Assembly: GCF_003852715.1 (NCBI RefSeq)
Contig: NZ_RIAV01000010.1
Location: 33,685-97,684 of the forward strand
Direction: 5' to 3'
Source of the DNA: Ectobacillus antri
Lineage (GTDB): Bacteria > Bacillota > Bacilli > Bacillales > Bacillaceae_G
Length of the DNA: 64,000 nt
In this document: positions 57,391 through 64,000 of the stretch, piece by piece
Numbering within the stretch: the stretch's first letter is position 1
Layout of the letters: each line of letters starts with the position of its first letter
The notes under the pieces: generated by a model
What the model was told of the DNA's origin: nothing
Database searches by the model: none
The model's input: only the letters and a program-made list of their open reading frames with translations
Position numbers and translations under genes: made by a program

Positions 57391-58013
57391 TGCATGTAGA
57401 AGAGAAATTCACAGCTGAAACATTCCCTGCTGATGCAGAAAGAGCGACCCTTGAAGGGAAAAATAAGTTTTTAGGATTTTGGTTGTTCCTTGGGGGAGAG
57501 ACGGTACTGTTTGCCTCTCTCTTCGCCACATACCTATCTTTGAAAAATTCAACAAACGGTGGGCCGTCAACACAAGAAATGTTTGATATGACACTTGTGT
57601 TTGTTGCGACAATGCTCCTGTTAACAAGTAGTTTAACAAGCGTGTATGCTATGTATCACATGAAAAACTTTAACTTCAAGCAAATGCAATTTTGGTTAAT
57701 TATTACTGTATTGCTTGGTGCAGGGTTCTTGGGTCTTGAAATTTATGAGTTCAATCACTATATACATGAGTATAAGTTGACGATGAAAAGCAGTGCGTTT
57801 GGCTCAGCATTCTATACGCTAGTCGGTACGCACGGTGCGCACGTATTCTTTGGTTTGCTATGGATAACAACGTTGGTAGTTAGAAATGCGAAGCGCGGAC
57901 TAAATTTATATAATGCACCGAAGTATTATGTTGCTTCGTTGTATTGGCACTTTATTGACGTAGTTTGGGTGTTTATTTTCACTGTAGTATATTTAATGGG
58001 GATGGTGGGATAA
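57390..58013 (+). CDS. ctaE: Cytochrome caa3 oxidase subunit III
   Basis: Protein of 207 residues with five transmembrane helices: GKNKFLGFWLFLGGETVLFA, SSLTSVYAMYHMKN, GTHGAHVFFGLLWI and YWHFIDVVWVFIFTVVYLMG, the subunit III pattern. Start codon shared with the ctaD stop; ribosome binding site AAGGGGGGG. Confidence 0.96.
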   Translation: MHVEEKFTAETFPADAERATLEGKNKFLGFWLFLGGETVLFASLFATYLSLKNSTNGGPSTQEMFDMTLVFVATMLLLTSSLTSVYAMYHMKNFNFKQMQFWLIITVLLGAGFLGLEIYEFNHYIHEYKLTMKSSAFGSAFYTLVGTHGAHVFFGLLWITTLVVRNAKRGLNLYNAPKYYVASLYWHFIDVVWVFIFTVVYLMGMVG

Positions 58014-58016
58014 ACA

Positions 58017-58349
58017 ATGGCGACAAAACAAACTGGAAATCCAAATGTAGATCTTGCCTATCGTAGGAAGAAAAATGCAGAGGAAATGAGACATCAGGTC
58101 ATTACTTTTGCATTAATGATTTTCTTGACGGTTGTAGCATTCGTTGCAGTTGCATATCCAAAAACGTTCACGCCACTTTTTGCGGTACCGTTTATTTTGG
58201 TGTTGGCTGTTGTGCAAGTTATTTTTCAATTGTATTATTTCATGCACATGAGTCACAAAGGACATGAGGCTCCTTCATTGTTCTTATACTCAGGTATTTT
58301 AGTTGCGTTTTTAACTGTACTGGCATTTGTAACAATTGTTTGGTTGTAA
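58017..58349 (+). CDS. ctaF: Cytochrome caa3 oxidase subunit IV
   Basis: Protein of 110 residues with three transmembrane helices: HQVITFALMIFLTVVAFVAV, VQVIFQLYYFMHMSHKG and YSGILVAFLTVLAFVTIVWL. Matches subunit IV (CtaF). Three bases after ctaE. Confidence 0.94.
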   Translation: MATKQTGNPNVDLAYRRKKNAEEMRHQVITFALMIFLTVVAFVAVAYPKTFTPLFAVPFILVLAVVQVIFQLYYFMHMSHKGHEAPSLFLYSGILVAFLTVLAFVTIVWL

Positions 58350-58355
58350 GATGAC

Positions 58356-58388
58356 AAGAAGGGATTGATGTAAATCAATCCCTTCTTT
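58356..58388 (+). terminator. Hairpin between ctaF and ctaG
   Basis: AAGAAGGGATTGAT, loop, ATCAATCCCTTCTT, TT. A short T run, so likely partial: ctaG follows 30 bases later in the same operon. Confidence 0.6.
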
Positions 58389-58417
58389 AGCAATAATCTA
58401 AAGAGGAGCGTTGTAAT

Positions 58418-59323
58418 ATGAGTAATTTATGGGTTTTCGGCTTTGAAGCGTTATGGAGTCCTGTATTTTTTATCTTTATAGCTGCAATTACAGTTGTTTA
58501 TTTTCTAATTATTGGGAGATATAATTCTTGGTTTCCTAATGCTGAGAAAGTAAGCAAACGGCAGCAAATATACTTTGTAAGTGGAATGATATTATTGTAT
58601 ACCGTTAAGGGTGGACCACTTGATTTACTGGGTCATATTAGTTTTAGTGCCCATATGACGGAAATGGCCATCTTGTTTATTGCGGTGCCCCCATTGCTTA
58701 TTTTAGGAATCCCCCAATGGCTTCTTGCATATGCGCTTAACTACCAGCCTGTGCGGGCTACAGTAAATATATTCGCAAAGCCACTTATTGCTTTGTTTGT
58801 ATTTAATGGGTTATTCTCCTTGTATCATTTGCCGTTTGTTTTTGATGTGGTAAAGCAAAGTCAACTGTTGCACCCCATCACATTAGCGATTTTATTTTTT
58901 ATGGCAATTATGATGTGGTGGCCTGTATTAAATCCATTACCGCAAATGCAAACATTAAGTGAAATTCAAAAGATAGGTTATATCTTTGCCAATGGCATGC
59001 TGTTAACACCTGCTTGTGCACTGATTATTTTTGCAAGCAAACCTTTATTTTTAACATATACTGACCCACAAGCGTGGCTAAAGGCCATGGAGTTGTGTGT
59101 TCCTGCAGGTACACTTTCATCTTTACAATTAAGTGGTCCTGAATTTTTAAATTGGCTGCCTCCTTTAGAAGATCAACGTACGGGTGGAATTGTGATGAAA
59201 ATTGTACAAGAACTTGTATATGGTACTTTAATTGGTTATGTGTTTTTTAGATGGGTGAGACAAGAAAAGGAGAAGGAAAAAAGTGGCGTTTATGATATGC
59301 CACCATATGTGGGCTCTGAATAA
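58418..59323 (+). CDS. ctaG: Cytochrome c oxidase assembly factor CtaG
   Basis: Protein of 301 residues, seven to eight transmembrane helices: SPVFFIFIAAITVVYFLIIG, KGGPLDLLGHISFSAHMTEM, AVPPLLILGIPQWLL, LFNGLFSLYHLPFVFD-like segment and MMWWPVLNPLPQMQ. Copper-delivery or assembly factor for the caa3 oxidase (PF09678). Last gene of the operon; ribosome binding site AGAGGAGCG. Confidence 0.93.
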   Translation: MSNLWVFGFEALWSPVFFIFIAAITVVYFLIIGRYNSWFPNAEKVSKRQQIYFVSGMILLYTVKGGPLDLLGHISFSAHMTEMAILFIAVPPLLILGIPQWLLAYALNYQPVRATVNIFAKPLIALFVFNGLFSLYHLPFVFDVVKQSQLLHPITLAILFFMAIMMWWPVLNPLPQMQTLSEIQKIGYIFANGMLLTPACALIIFASKPLFLTYTDPQAWLKAMELCVPAGTLSSLQLSGPEFLNWLPPLEDQRTGGIVMKIVQELVYGTLIGYVFFRWVRQEKEKEKSGVYDMPPYVGSE

Positions 59324-59396
59324 TTCCATTTGCCGTCCGAACCGCATTTACTTCGTGTGCATACAATGAAAGAAAAAAGCAAAGCGGAGGCCGATG

Positions 59397-59747
59397 ATGG
59401 GGCTTGAACTGATTAATCCACTGGAGACTTGGCATAAAGCAGACCGCACGTTGAAGGAGCTCATACATCTACTTGTATGCGAAGTGAATGGTGTGCTTTA
59501 CACTGTTTCAAACATAAGAGAAACTTTGTTTGGAATCGCTTGTAGTAAGCGTGTAGAAAAAGGGATTACCTTGTCATATGAAGAAACAGGGATTGTAGTT
59601 AGAATAAAAGTCGCTTTGTCTTTGTGTTTCCCTATACTGGAAACCTGTTGCTTTGTACAGGAACATGTTAAAAAAGAAGTAGAAACGATGATCGGAATGC
59701 CTGTTCAGGCGGTTCACGTGCATGTCGTAAGAGTAGTGAAGAAATAA
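59397..59747 (+). CDS. Asp23/Gls24-like small protein
   Basis: About 116 residues. The C-terminal half (GIVVRIKVALSLCFPILETC, then FVQEHVKKEVETMIGMPVQA and VHVHVVRVV) has the strand-helix-strand pattern of the Asp23/Gls24 family, which acts at the cell envelope. The N-terminal half is less regular. ATG at 59397 is 6 bases after GGAGG; the ATG at 59394 is too close. Family call is moderate. Confidence 0.75.
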   Translation: MGLELINPLETWHKADRTLKELIHLLVCEVNGVLYTVSNIRETLFGIACSKRVEKGITLSYEETGIVVRIKVALSLCFPILETCCFVQEHVKKEVETMIGMPVQAVHVHVVRVVKK

Positions 59748-59774
59748 AAAAAGCAGCAAACATGCTGCTTTTTT
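59746..59774. terminator. Terminator between the Asp23-like gene and ylbA
   Basis: AAAAAAAGCAGCA, loop, TGCTGCTTTTTT. Confidence 0.88.
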
Positions 59775-60135
59775 AATCTGTAGGCAATGCTTTTAATGCT
59801 GTGCTTATATTATGTAAAAGCTGTTTGCTTTTTTGTAATACGTTGTTTGGAAACTGTTCTCCTTCGCCATACTCTACACCGTGCGGATAATAATGCTTGC
59901 CAAGTAACGGTGTCAAAAGTTTGACACGAGCGTGACGTCCCCCTAAGTCACCCTCAATTGCGTAAGCTTGTACTCGTAAATAATATACATCTTTTAATAA
60001 TTCGAATTTATAGTCATATGTTGCACGTTCATAGTCCCATTGACCAGCTAAAACGAATCCATAGTCATTCATAATTTCAGTTAGGCGAGAGAAATCAACA
60101 ATTTGCTCATCTAACTCTGTCCCATTCAACTTCAT
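59773..60135 (-). CDS. ylbA: YlbA, YugN-like family
   Basis: Protein of 120 residues: FVLAGQWDYERATYDYKFEL, YYLRVQAYAIEGDLGGRHA and LLGKHYYPHGVEYGEGE. These match the YugN-like family, of which B. subtilis YlbA (120 aa, same locus) is a member. Unknown function. ATG at 60135 with AAAGGGGGAC. Confidence 0.85.
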   Translation of the reverse strand: MKLNGTELDEQIVDFSRLTEIMNDYGFVLAGQWDYERATYDYKFELLKDVYYLRVQAYAIEGDLGGRHARVKLLTPLLGKHYYPHGVEYGEGEQFPNNVLQKSKQLLHNISTALKALPTD

Positions 60136-60504
60136 GGTATGTCCCCCTTTGTATGAAAATGCTGTCTAGATTTATAATAGTACGAATAGTAAGAAAGCGC
60201 AATTAATTATAGAAATAAACTCGTTATGAAATCTTTATGAATATGTCCTGTATCATAAAATATGATATATTGAGAATACATAACATGTATGTTTATATAT
60301 GCAAGTAAAACAGCTAATACTTTTGAGATGGGAGAGAAGAAGAGAACGTAAGTAGCAGCCAGTATTTAAGAAGGTTGCAAGCTCGCTAAATAATATACAT
60401 CTGACAAACAGTTTTTCTACTTTGGTATGCTATTACGTTAAAACAGATACTTGTACATATGTTAGTACGAGTTTGAGGTAGTTGAAATACAGGAGGCATC
60501 TTGC
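60136..60504. other. Intergenic region between ylbA and ylbC
   Basis: 369 bases, AT-rich, no ORF with a ribosome binding site. B. subtilis has ylbB near here; I see no trace of it. The site CAGGAGG for ylbC is at about 60491. Confidence 0.4.
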
Positions 60505-61530
60505 TTGAAAACACTTCTTAGAATTATTGCTGTAACAATTGTTCTATTAGTAGGAAATCTATACGGCAAACTGCTGATAAACGAATATGTAACGAAAAAA
60601 CCAAAACAACAATTTAAGCCGCATATATCTGAAAATCTTACTCAACATGCAGAACCATCGGTTGCCCAATTGTTGGGCAGAGAGTTAGAAAGTTTATTGG
60701 CAGAATATGGGGAGCCAGAGCGTGTCGAACCATCTGCTTACGGATATGAATGGTGGATTTACAATCAAAACTTGCAAAGCTATGTGCAATTTGGAATTCA
60801 AAATCATAAGGTGGTAACTATTTATGCTGCAGGTGTAAGTGCAAACGTACTTCCCTTTCGCATTCAGCAAACACATGCTGAAATTTATGAGCAGTTTCCA
60901 TTTTCATATGAAATTGCATTGAAGCATGAAAACAGTAGCTATCAGTTTGAGCTATCGGAAGAAGAATTTAATGAGCAACCTCTTGTTGCGTTACCAAATG
61001 GATGGGCGCAGTTATATTTTGATAAGTTTACACGTGAGCTGGTAGGTGTTCGCTTCATGGATGAAGAGGTGCTTTTAAAGCAACGACCATATCAGCTGGT
61101 ATATAGTGGGGAACTCTTGGAGCCACCAAATTTATCTTATAGCAATCTTGTGCAAGTAGAACAAGGCAATGCCAGACAAGTTTTAGATTTGACCAATGTG
61201 ATTCGATTACAACATGAATTGCCGCTTTTGAAATGGGATGAATCTGCAGCGCAAGTGGCATACTTGCACAGTAAGGATATGAAGGAAGAGAATTATTTTG
61301 CACATGAATCTCCTAAATACGGTACACTCGGTGACCGTTTAAATAAAGGAGCGGTGCAATTCAAAGCGGCTGGGGAAAATATTGCTGCGCATTATTTGGA
61401 TGCTATTGCAGCTGTGCAAGGGTGGTTGAACAGTGAAGGGCATAGAAAGAATGTACTGAATGAACAATTTACAAATTTAGGTGTAGGAGTACACCAAACA
61501 TTTTATACAGAGAATTTTTTGCAGAAATAA
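60505..61530 (+). CDS. ylbC: YlbC, membrane-anchored CAP-domain protein
   Basis: Protein of 341 residues. N-terminal transmembrane anchor (RIIAVTIVLLVGNLYGKLLI), a CAP-associated N-domain of about 150 residues (LLAEYGEPERVEPSAYGYEW) and a C-terminal CAP/SCP domain with VLDLTNVIRLQHELPLLKWD, SKDMKEENYFAHESP and NSEGHRKNVLNEQFTNLGVG. Extracellular, unknown target. TTG start at 60505 after AGGAGG. Terminator follows. Confidence 0.9.
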   Translation: MKTLLRIIAVTIVLLVGNLYGKLLINEYVTKKPKQQFKPHISENLTQHAEPSVAQLLGRELESLLAEYGEPERVEPSAYGYEWWIYNQNLQSYVQFGIQNHKVVTIYAAGVSANVLPFRIQQTHAEIYEQFPFSYEIALKHENSSYQFELSEEEFNEQPLVALPNGWAQLYFDKFTRELVGVRFMDEEVLLKQRPYQLVYSGELLEPPNLSYSNLVQVEQGNARQVLDLTNVIRLQHELPLLKWDESAAQVAYLHSKDMKEENYFAHESPKYGTLGDRLNKGAVQFKAAGENIAAHYLDAIAAVQGWLNSEGHRKNVLNEQFTNLGVGVHQTFYTENFLQK

Positions 61531-61575
61531 GGCATATGGTACGCCTAAAAAATAGGCGCACCATATGCCTTGTTT
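61531..61575 (+). terminator. Terminator of ylbC (17-bp arms)
   Basis: GGCATATGGTACGCCTA, A-rich loop, and complement (one mismatch), then TTGTTTGTT. Confidence 0.8.
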
Positions 61576-61609
61576 GTTCTTACAATAGTAAAAAGGAGAG
61601 GTGATTACG

Positions 61610-62020
61610 ATGACAACGGCAAACAAACGATCGCACCCATCCGTTCAGAAGTTCAAAGAATTTGTAAGAAATCATCCAAAAATGATTTATGAGGTGCGAA
61701 ACGGATCAAAAACATGGCAGCAATTTTATGAAGAATGGTATTTACTCGGAGAGAATGATCCAATTTGGCAGGTGTATAAGCAAGATGGCGAGCAAGAATC
61801 TGTTGCGGCAGCACAAGAAAGCGTTGTTGCAGCAGGTGTCATGGGGCAAGTGATGTCATTTATTAAAAATATTAATATGGATCAGGTGCAATATCATTTA
61901 AACAATGTAACAAGTACGATAGGTAGTGTACAGCAGGTTATTCAGCAATTTAAAGGAAGCGCTAGTGACCAAAATAGTACACCCCAACAAAACAATCCGT
62001 TTTTCTTTCAAAAGGATTAG
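61610..62020 (+). CDS. ylbD: YlbD, putative spore coat protein
   Basis: Protein of 136 residues: HPSVQKFKEFVRNHPKMIYE, TWQQFYEEWYLLGENDPIW, then a Gln/Asn-rich tail (SASDQNSTPQQNNPFF). Matches YlbD, a coat protein in B. subtilis. ATG at 61610 fits AAAGGAGAGG spacing better than the in-frame GTG at 61601. ylbE starts 11 bases on. Confidence 0.9.
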   Translation: MTTANKRSHPSVQKFKEFVRNHPKMIYEVRNGSKTWQQFYEEWYLLGENDPIWQVYKQDGEQESVAAAQESVVAAGVMGQVMSFIKNINMDQVQYHLNNVTSTIGSVQQVIQQFKGSASDQNSTPQQNNPFFFQKD

Positions 62021-62031
62021 GAGGAAAATCT

Positions 62032-62277
62032 GTGCGCAAAGAAATTATGGATTATGTACAGTCCCAAGAGGATTTGCAAAAATTTATCCGAGAACAGCCA
62101 TATTGGTATCGTAAACTATCGCGCAGTCCTGATGAGCGAGACAATTTTGAATTAGCTGCATTGCAATATTATCAAAAGACAATTCCAGATCGAGTTGCTA
62201 AATTTCAAAACCAATTGGCAATGGCATCCATTATGGTTGATATGTTCCAATATATGAAGCAACAAAACGGCTTGTAA
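62032..62277 (+). CDS. ylbE: YlbE family protein
   Basis: Protein of 81 residues: MDYVQSQEDLQKFIREQPYW and YRKLSRSPDERDNFELAAL, as in YlbE. Unknown function, in an operon with ylbD. GTG start after TAGGAGGAAAA. Confidence 0.9.
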   Translation: MRKEIMDYVQSQEDLQKFIREQPYWYRKLSRSPDERDNFELAALQYYQKTIPDRVAKFQNQLAMASIMVDMFQYMKQQNGL

Positions 62278-62340
62278 AACTATCCGTCATGTAAAAGTTC
62301 TGATACAATGGAAAGTGAGTATAAAAAAGGAGCTGTTTGC

Positions 62341-62910
62341 ATGACGGAAATTTGTTTGGTCCGACATGGACAAACTGACTGGAATTTTAAACAAATTATT
62401 CAAGGGAGAGAAGATATCCCGTTAAATACAGTTGGAAAAAAGCAAGCTGAGCAGAGCGCATCTTTTTTAAGCCAAGAAAAATGGGATGTAATCATAAGCA
62501 GCCCGTTACTTCGTGCGAAAGAAACAGCGAGTCTCATTCAAAACGCAGCTGGAATTCCAGAGTTACATCTGGACGAACGTTTTATTGAGCGAGATTTTGG
62601 TAGTGCTTCCGGGCGTCCAGTTGCTGAAGTTCGGGAACAAATTGCAAAGGGAGAAGTTGCAGATATGGAAACTGATGAGCAACTTGTTGAGCGATGTTTT
62701 TCTGCTCTATGCGATGTCGCCAAGAAACACAAGGGAAAAAGAATTATTATTGTTGCCCACTCCCATGCCATTAAAGCCATTCTTCATGCCATTCATCCAC
62801 AAGAGATTCATTTTAAAACGCCTCTTCAAAATGCGTGTGCAAATTACGTGGCTTTGCAGGACAAGGCATGGCATGTTCGGCGGTATAATGTGGCTGAGCA
62901 TATTGTGTAA
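62341..62910 (+). CDS. Histidine phosphatase family protein
   Basis: Protein of 189 residues: CLVRHGQTDWNFKQIIQGRE (catalytic RHG), SSPLLRAKETASLI, ERDFGSASGRPVAEV and a second His in VAHSHAIKAILH. Phosphoglycerate-mutase-like phosphatase of PhoE type; substrate unknown. ATG at 62341 after AAAAAGGAGC; an upstream in-frame ATG at 62308 lacks a site. Not part of the B. subtilis ylbE-ylbF order, so an insertion in this lineage. Confidence 0.9.
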   Translation: MTEICLVRHGQTDWNFKQIIQGREDIPLNTVGKKQAEQSASFLSQEKWDVIISSPLLRAKETASLIQNAAGIPELHLDERFIERDFGSASGRPVAEVREQIAKGEVADMETDEQLVERCFSALCDVAKKHKGKRIIIVAHSHAIKAILHAIHPQEIHFKTPLQNACANYVALQDKAWHVRRYNVAEHIV

Positions 62911-62965
62911 GGTGTTAGGACTTCTCTGAAACATATGCTATCATAAAAAATCGGAGGTGTCTGAT

Positions 62966-63424
62966 ATGATTATTGCTACGCTAGAAAGCGTATTAATACT
63001 AGAAGAAGCCGAGCAGCTTGCTCGGATGATTATAGATTCTGAGGAAGCTTCAGTGTATCGTGCTGCTTATCATGATTTACAACAAGATGAGGAAGCACAG
63101 CATTTAATCCGGGAGTTTGTCAAAAAGAAAGAGCTGTATGAAGAAGTGCAGCGCTTTGGCAAGTATCATCCAGATTATAAAAAGGTTATGCAAGAGATTC
63201 GAGATATTAAGCGGGAAGTTGATTTACACGAACGTATTGCTGCGTTCAAAAAGGCTGAGACTGCAATGCAAAAACTATTGGATGAAGTTAGTGTTTGTAT
63301 CGGTACTGAAATTTCACCGTATATCAAAGTTCCTACCGGAAATCCATTTTTTGATTCTGCAGGAGGTTGTAGCGGTGGCGGTTGCGGTACGGGAGGTAGT
63401 TGTGGCTGTCGCAAGACGGGTTGA
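62966..63424 (+). CDS. ylbF: YlbF, subunit of the RNase Y-specificity (Y) complex
   Basis: Protein of 152 residues. Helical YlbF/YmcA domain (SEEASVYRAAYHDLQQDEEA, RDIKREVDLHERIAAFKKAE) and a Cys-rich C-terminal tail of Gly and Cys (GGCSGGGCGTGG, then SCGCRKTG). With YmcA and YaaT it forms a complex that carries iron-sulfur clusters and directs RNase Y, affecting sporulation, competence and biofilms; the tail Cys residues fit cluster binding. ATG at 62966 follows GGAGGTG; a GTG at 62957 overlaps the site. Confidence 0.93.
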   Translation: MIIATLESVLILEEAEQLARMIIDSEEASVYRAAYHDLQQDEEAQHLIREFVKKKELYEEVQRFGKYHPDYKKVMQEIRDIKREVDLHERIAAFKKAETAMQKLLDEVSVCIGTEISPYIKVPTGNPFFDSAGGCSGGGCGTGGSCGCRKTG

Positions 63425-63553
63425 CCTGAAAAGGTCCCCGTTATGTTTGAAATAGAATGAGTTAAAGAAGAGATAAATTATTCTATACAGACTATGCTTC
63501 GGGCCACGCGATGTTAATATGTATATAAATTTAGACGAACAAAGGAGATTAAT

Positions 63554-63826
63554 ATGTTCGGACAACGACAGAGTATTATTGTATATTTACATTCGTTAAA
63601 GCATGCTAAACTGCTTCGTAAATATGGAAACATTCACTATATATCAAGGCGATTAAAGTACGTTGTACTGTACTGCGATATGAATCAATCGGATGCTTTA
63701 CAAGAGAAGTTAAATGCTTTTCCGTTTGTGAAACGTGTAGAACCATCCTATCGTCCGTTCTTAAAAACGGAATTTGAGAACTCTAAACCGGATCGCGCGA
63801 AAGAATATGATTATAAAATTGATTAA
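63554..63826 (+). CDS. ylbG: YlbG (DUF2129)
   Basis: Protein of 90 residues: [37 protein letters not shown] and [18 protein letters not shown]. YlbG family, cytosolic, unknown function. ATG with AAAGGAGATTAAT. It follows ylbF by 129 bases, conserved order. Confidence 0.92.
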   Translation: MFGQRQSIIVYLHSLKHAKLLRKYGNIHYISRRLKYVVLYCDMNQSDALQEKLNAFPFVKRVEPSYRPFLKTEFENSKPDRAKEYDYKID

Positions 63827-63870
63827 TATAAAGAAGAGCTCTGTGCAATCGCACAGAGCTCTTCTTTATA
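63827..63870 (+). terminator. Terminator-like hairpin after ylbG
   Basis: A 20-base perfect arm starting TATAAAGAAGAGCTCTGTGC around an AATC loop. The T run is weak (CTTCTTTATA). Confidence 0.7.
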
Positions 63871-63894
63871 GGAATACAAGTGTTCTGTGCCTAA

Positions 63895-64000
63895 ACAGTC
63901 GGCTCCGCTTTTCTTAATGTCTAGCTACGCCTCCTAGGCACTCTCACCTAAGAACCTCGGCCACAAAAAGGCAAAAAGCGCCTTTTCGAGCCGAGAACCT
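63895..64000. repeat. Probable dispersed repeat, cut by the window end
   Basis: About 106 GC-richer bases with no ORF: GTCGGCTCCGCTTTTCTTAA, then TGTCTAGCTACGCCTCCTAG, then GCACTC. A hairpin follows (CTCGGC/GCCGAG with AAAAAGGC/GCCTTTT inside). GTCGGCTCCGCTTTT and TGTCTAGCT are phrases I associate with short interspersed repeats in bacilli, but I see only one copy here. In B. subtilis the sporulation RNA CsfG sits after ylbG; that is an alternative. Confidence 0.5.

Overview
The window is chromosomal DNA of a low-GC, endospore-forming Bacillus, most like the B. cereus group or a close relative. Three things point there: strong AGGAGG-type ribosome binding sites with many TTG and GTG starts; a gene order that largely follows the B. 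subtilis ykuI-to-ylbG segment; and cereus-type details such as the Tgl variant, a YjcZ-type peptide and a DUF3967-like coiled-coil protein. I saw no tRNA, rRNA, IS element, prophage or CRISPR. It is mostly a conserved core block, so the accessory signals are small.

Layout. 1-6.7 kb is the least conserved part: an aminotransferase cut by the window edge (patA), a corA relic, an HD hydrolase, a 48-residue ORF, a repeat-rich coiled-coil DNA-binding protein, a polysaccharide deacetylase, a YkyA-type lipoprotein and ykyB. 6.9-10.7 kb holds the polyphosphate pair ppx-ppk. 11.3-22.9 kb holds fadH, a BmpA-type nucleoside-binding lipoprotein under a guanine riboswitch, a degenerate EAL protein (ykuI), chrA, ykuJ, ykuK, darB, ccpC, the lysine/DAP genes dapH and dapL, and ktrC. 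23-28 kb holds rpoY-rnjA, an EamA transporter, ykrA, def and a YjcZ-type peptide. 28.6-33.5 kb is the pyruvate dehydrogenase operon pdhABCD. 34.4-37.3 kb holds the dual-function RNA SR1 with its SR1P peptide, tgl and speA. 37.9-48.7 kb holds a nitronate monooxygenase, yktA, a YkzI-like ORF, an inositol monophosphatase, typA, the yla genes (including a PIN-PhoH ATPase), ylaN and ftsW. 49-59.3 kb holds pycA, ctaA and the caa3 oxidase operon ctaCDEFG. 59.4-63.8 kb holds an Asp23-like ORF and ylbA, C, D, E, a phosphatase, ylbF and ylbG. A probable dispersed repeat runs off the right end.

How they fit. Much of the window is central carbon and respiration: PDH, pyruvate carboxylase, caa3 oxidase with heme A synthase, and CcpC for the citrate cycle. 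SR1/SR1P and cre-like boxes suggest carbon-catabolite control. DarB, KtrC and PycA are all known in Firmicutes as direct or indirect c-di-AMP targets. RNA turnover is represented by RNase J1, YlbF and the GapA-associated peptide SR1P. Spore genes are tgl, ylbD and probably two small Tyr/Gly-rich proteins.

Items most worth a second look: the 955-bp ctaA-ctaC gap without ctaB, with a 21-codon ORF coupled to ctaC; the guanine riboswitch on a lone BmpA; an orphan promoter-terminator pair (candidate sRNA) near 13.4 kb; a 23-residue basic ORF at 25 kb; the structured darB leader; and the five 18-residue repeats in the 2937-3707 protein. All family assignments are from reading the translations; no database search was run.
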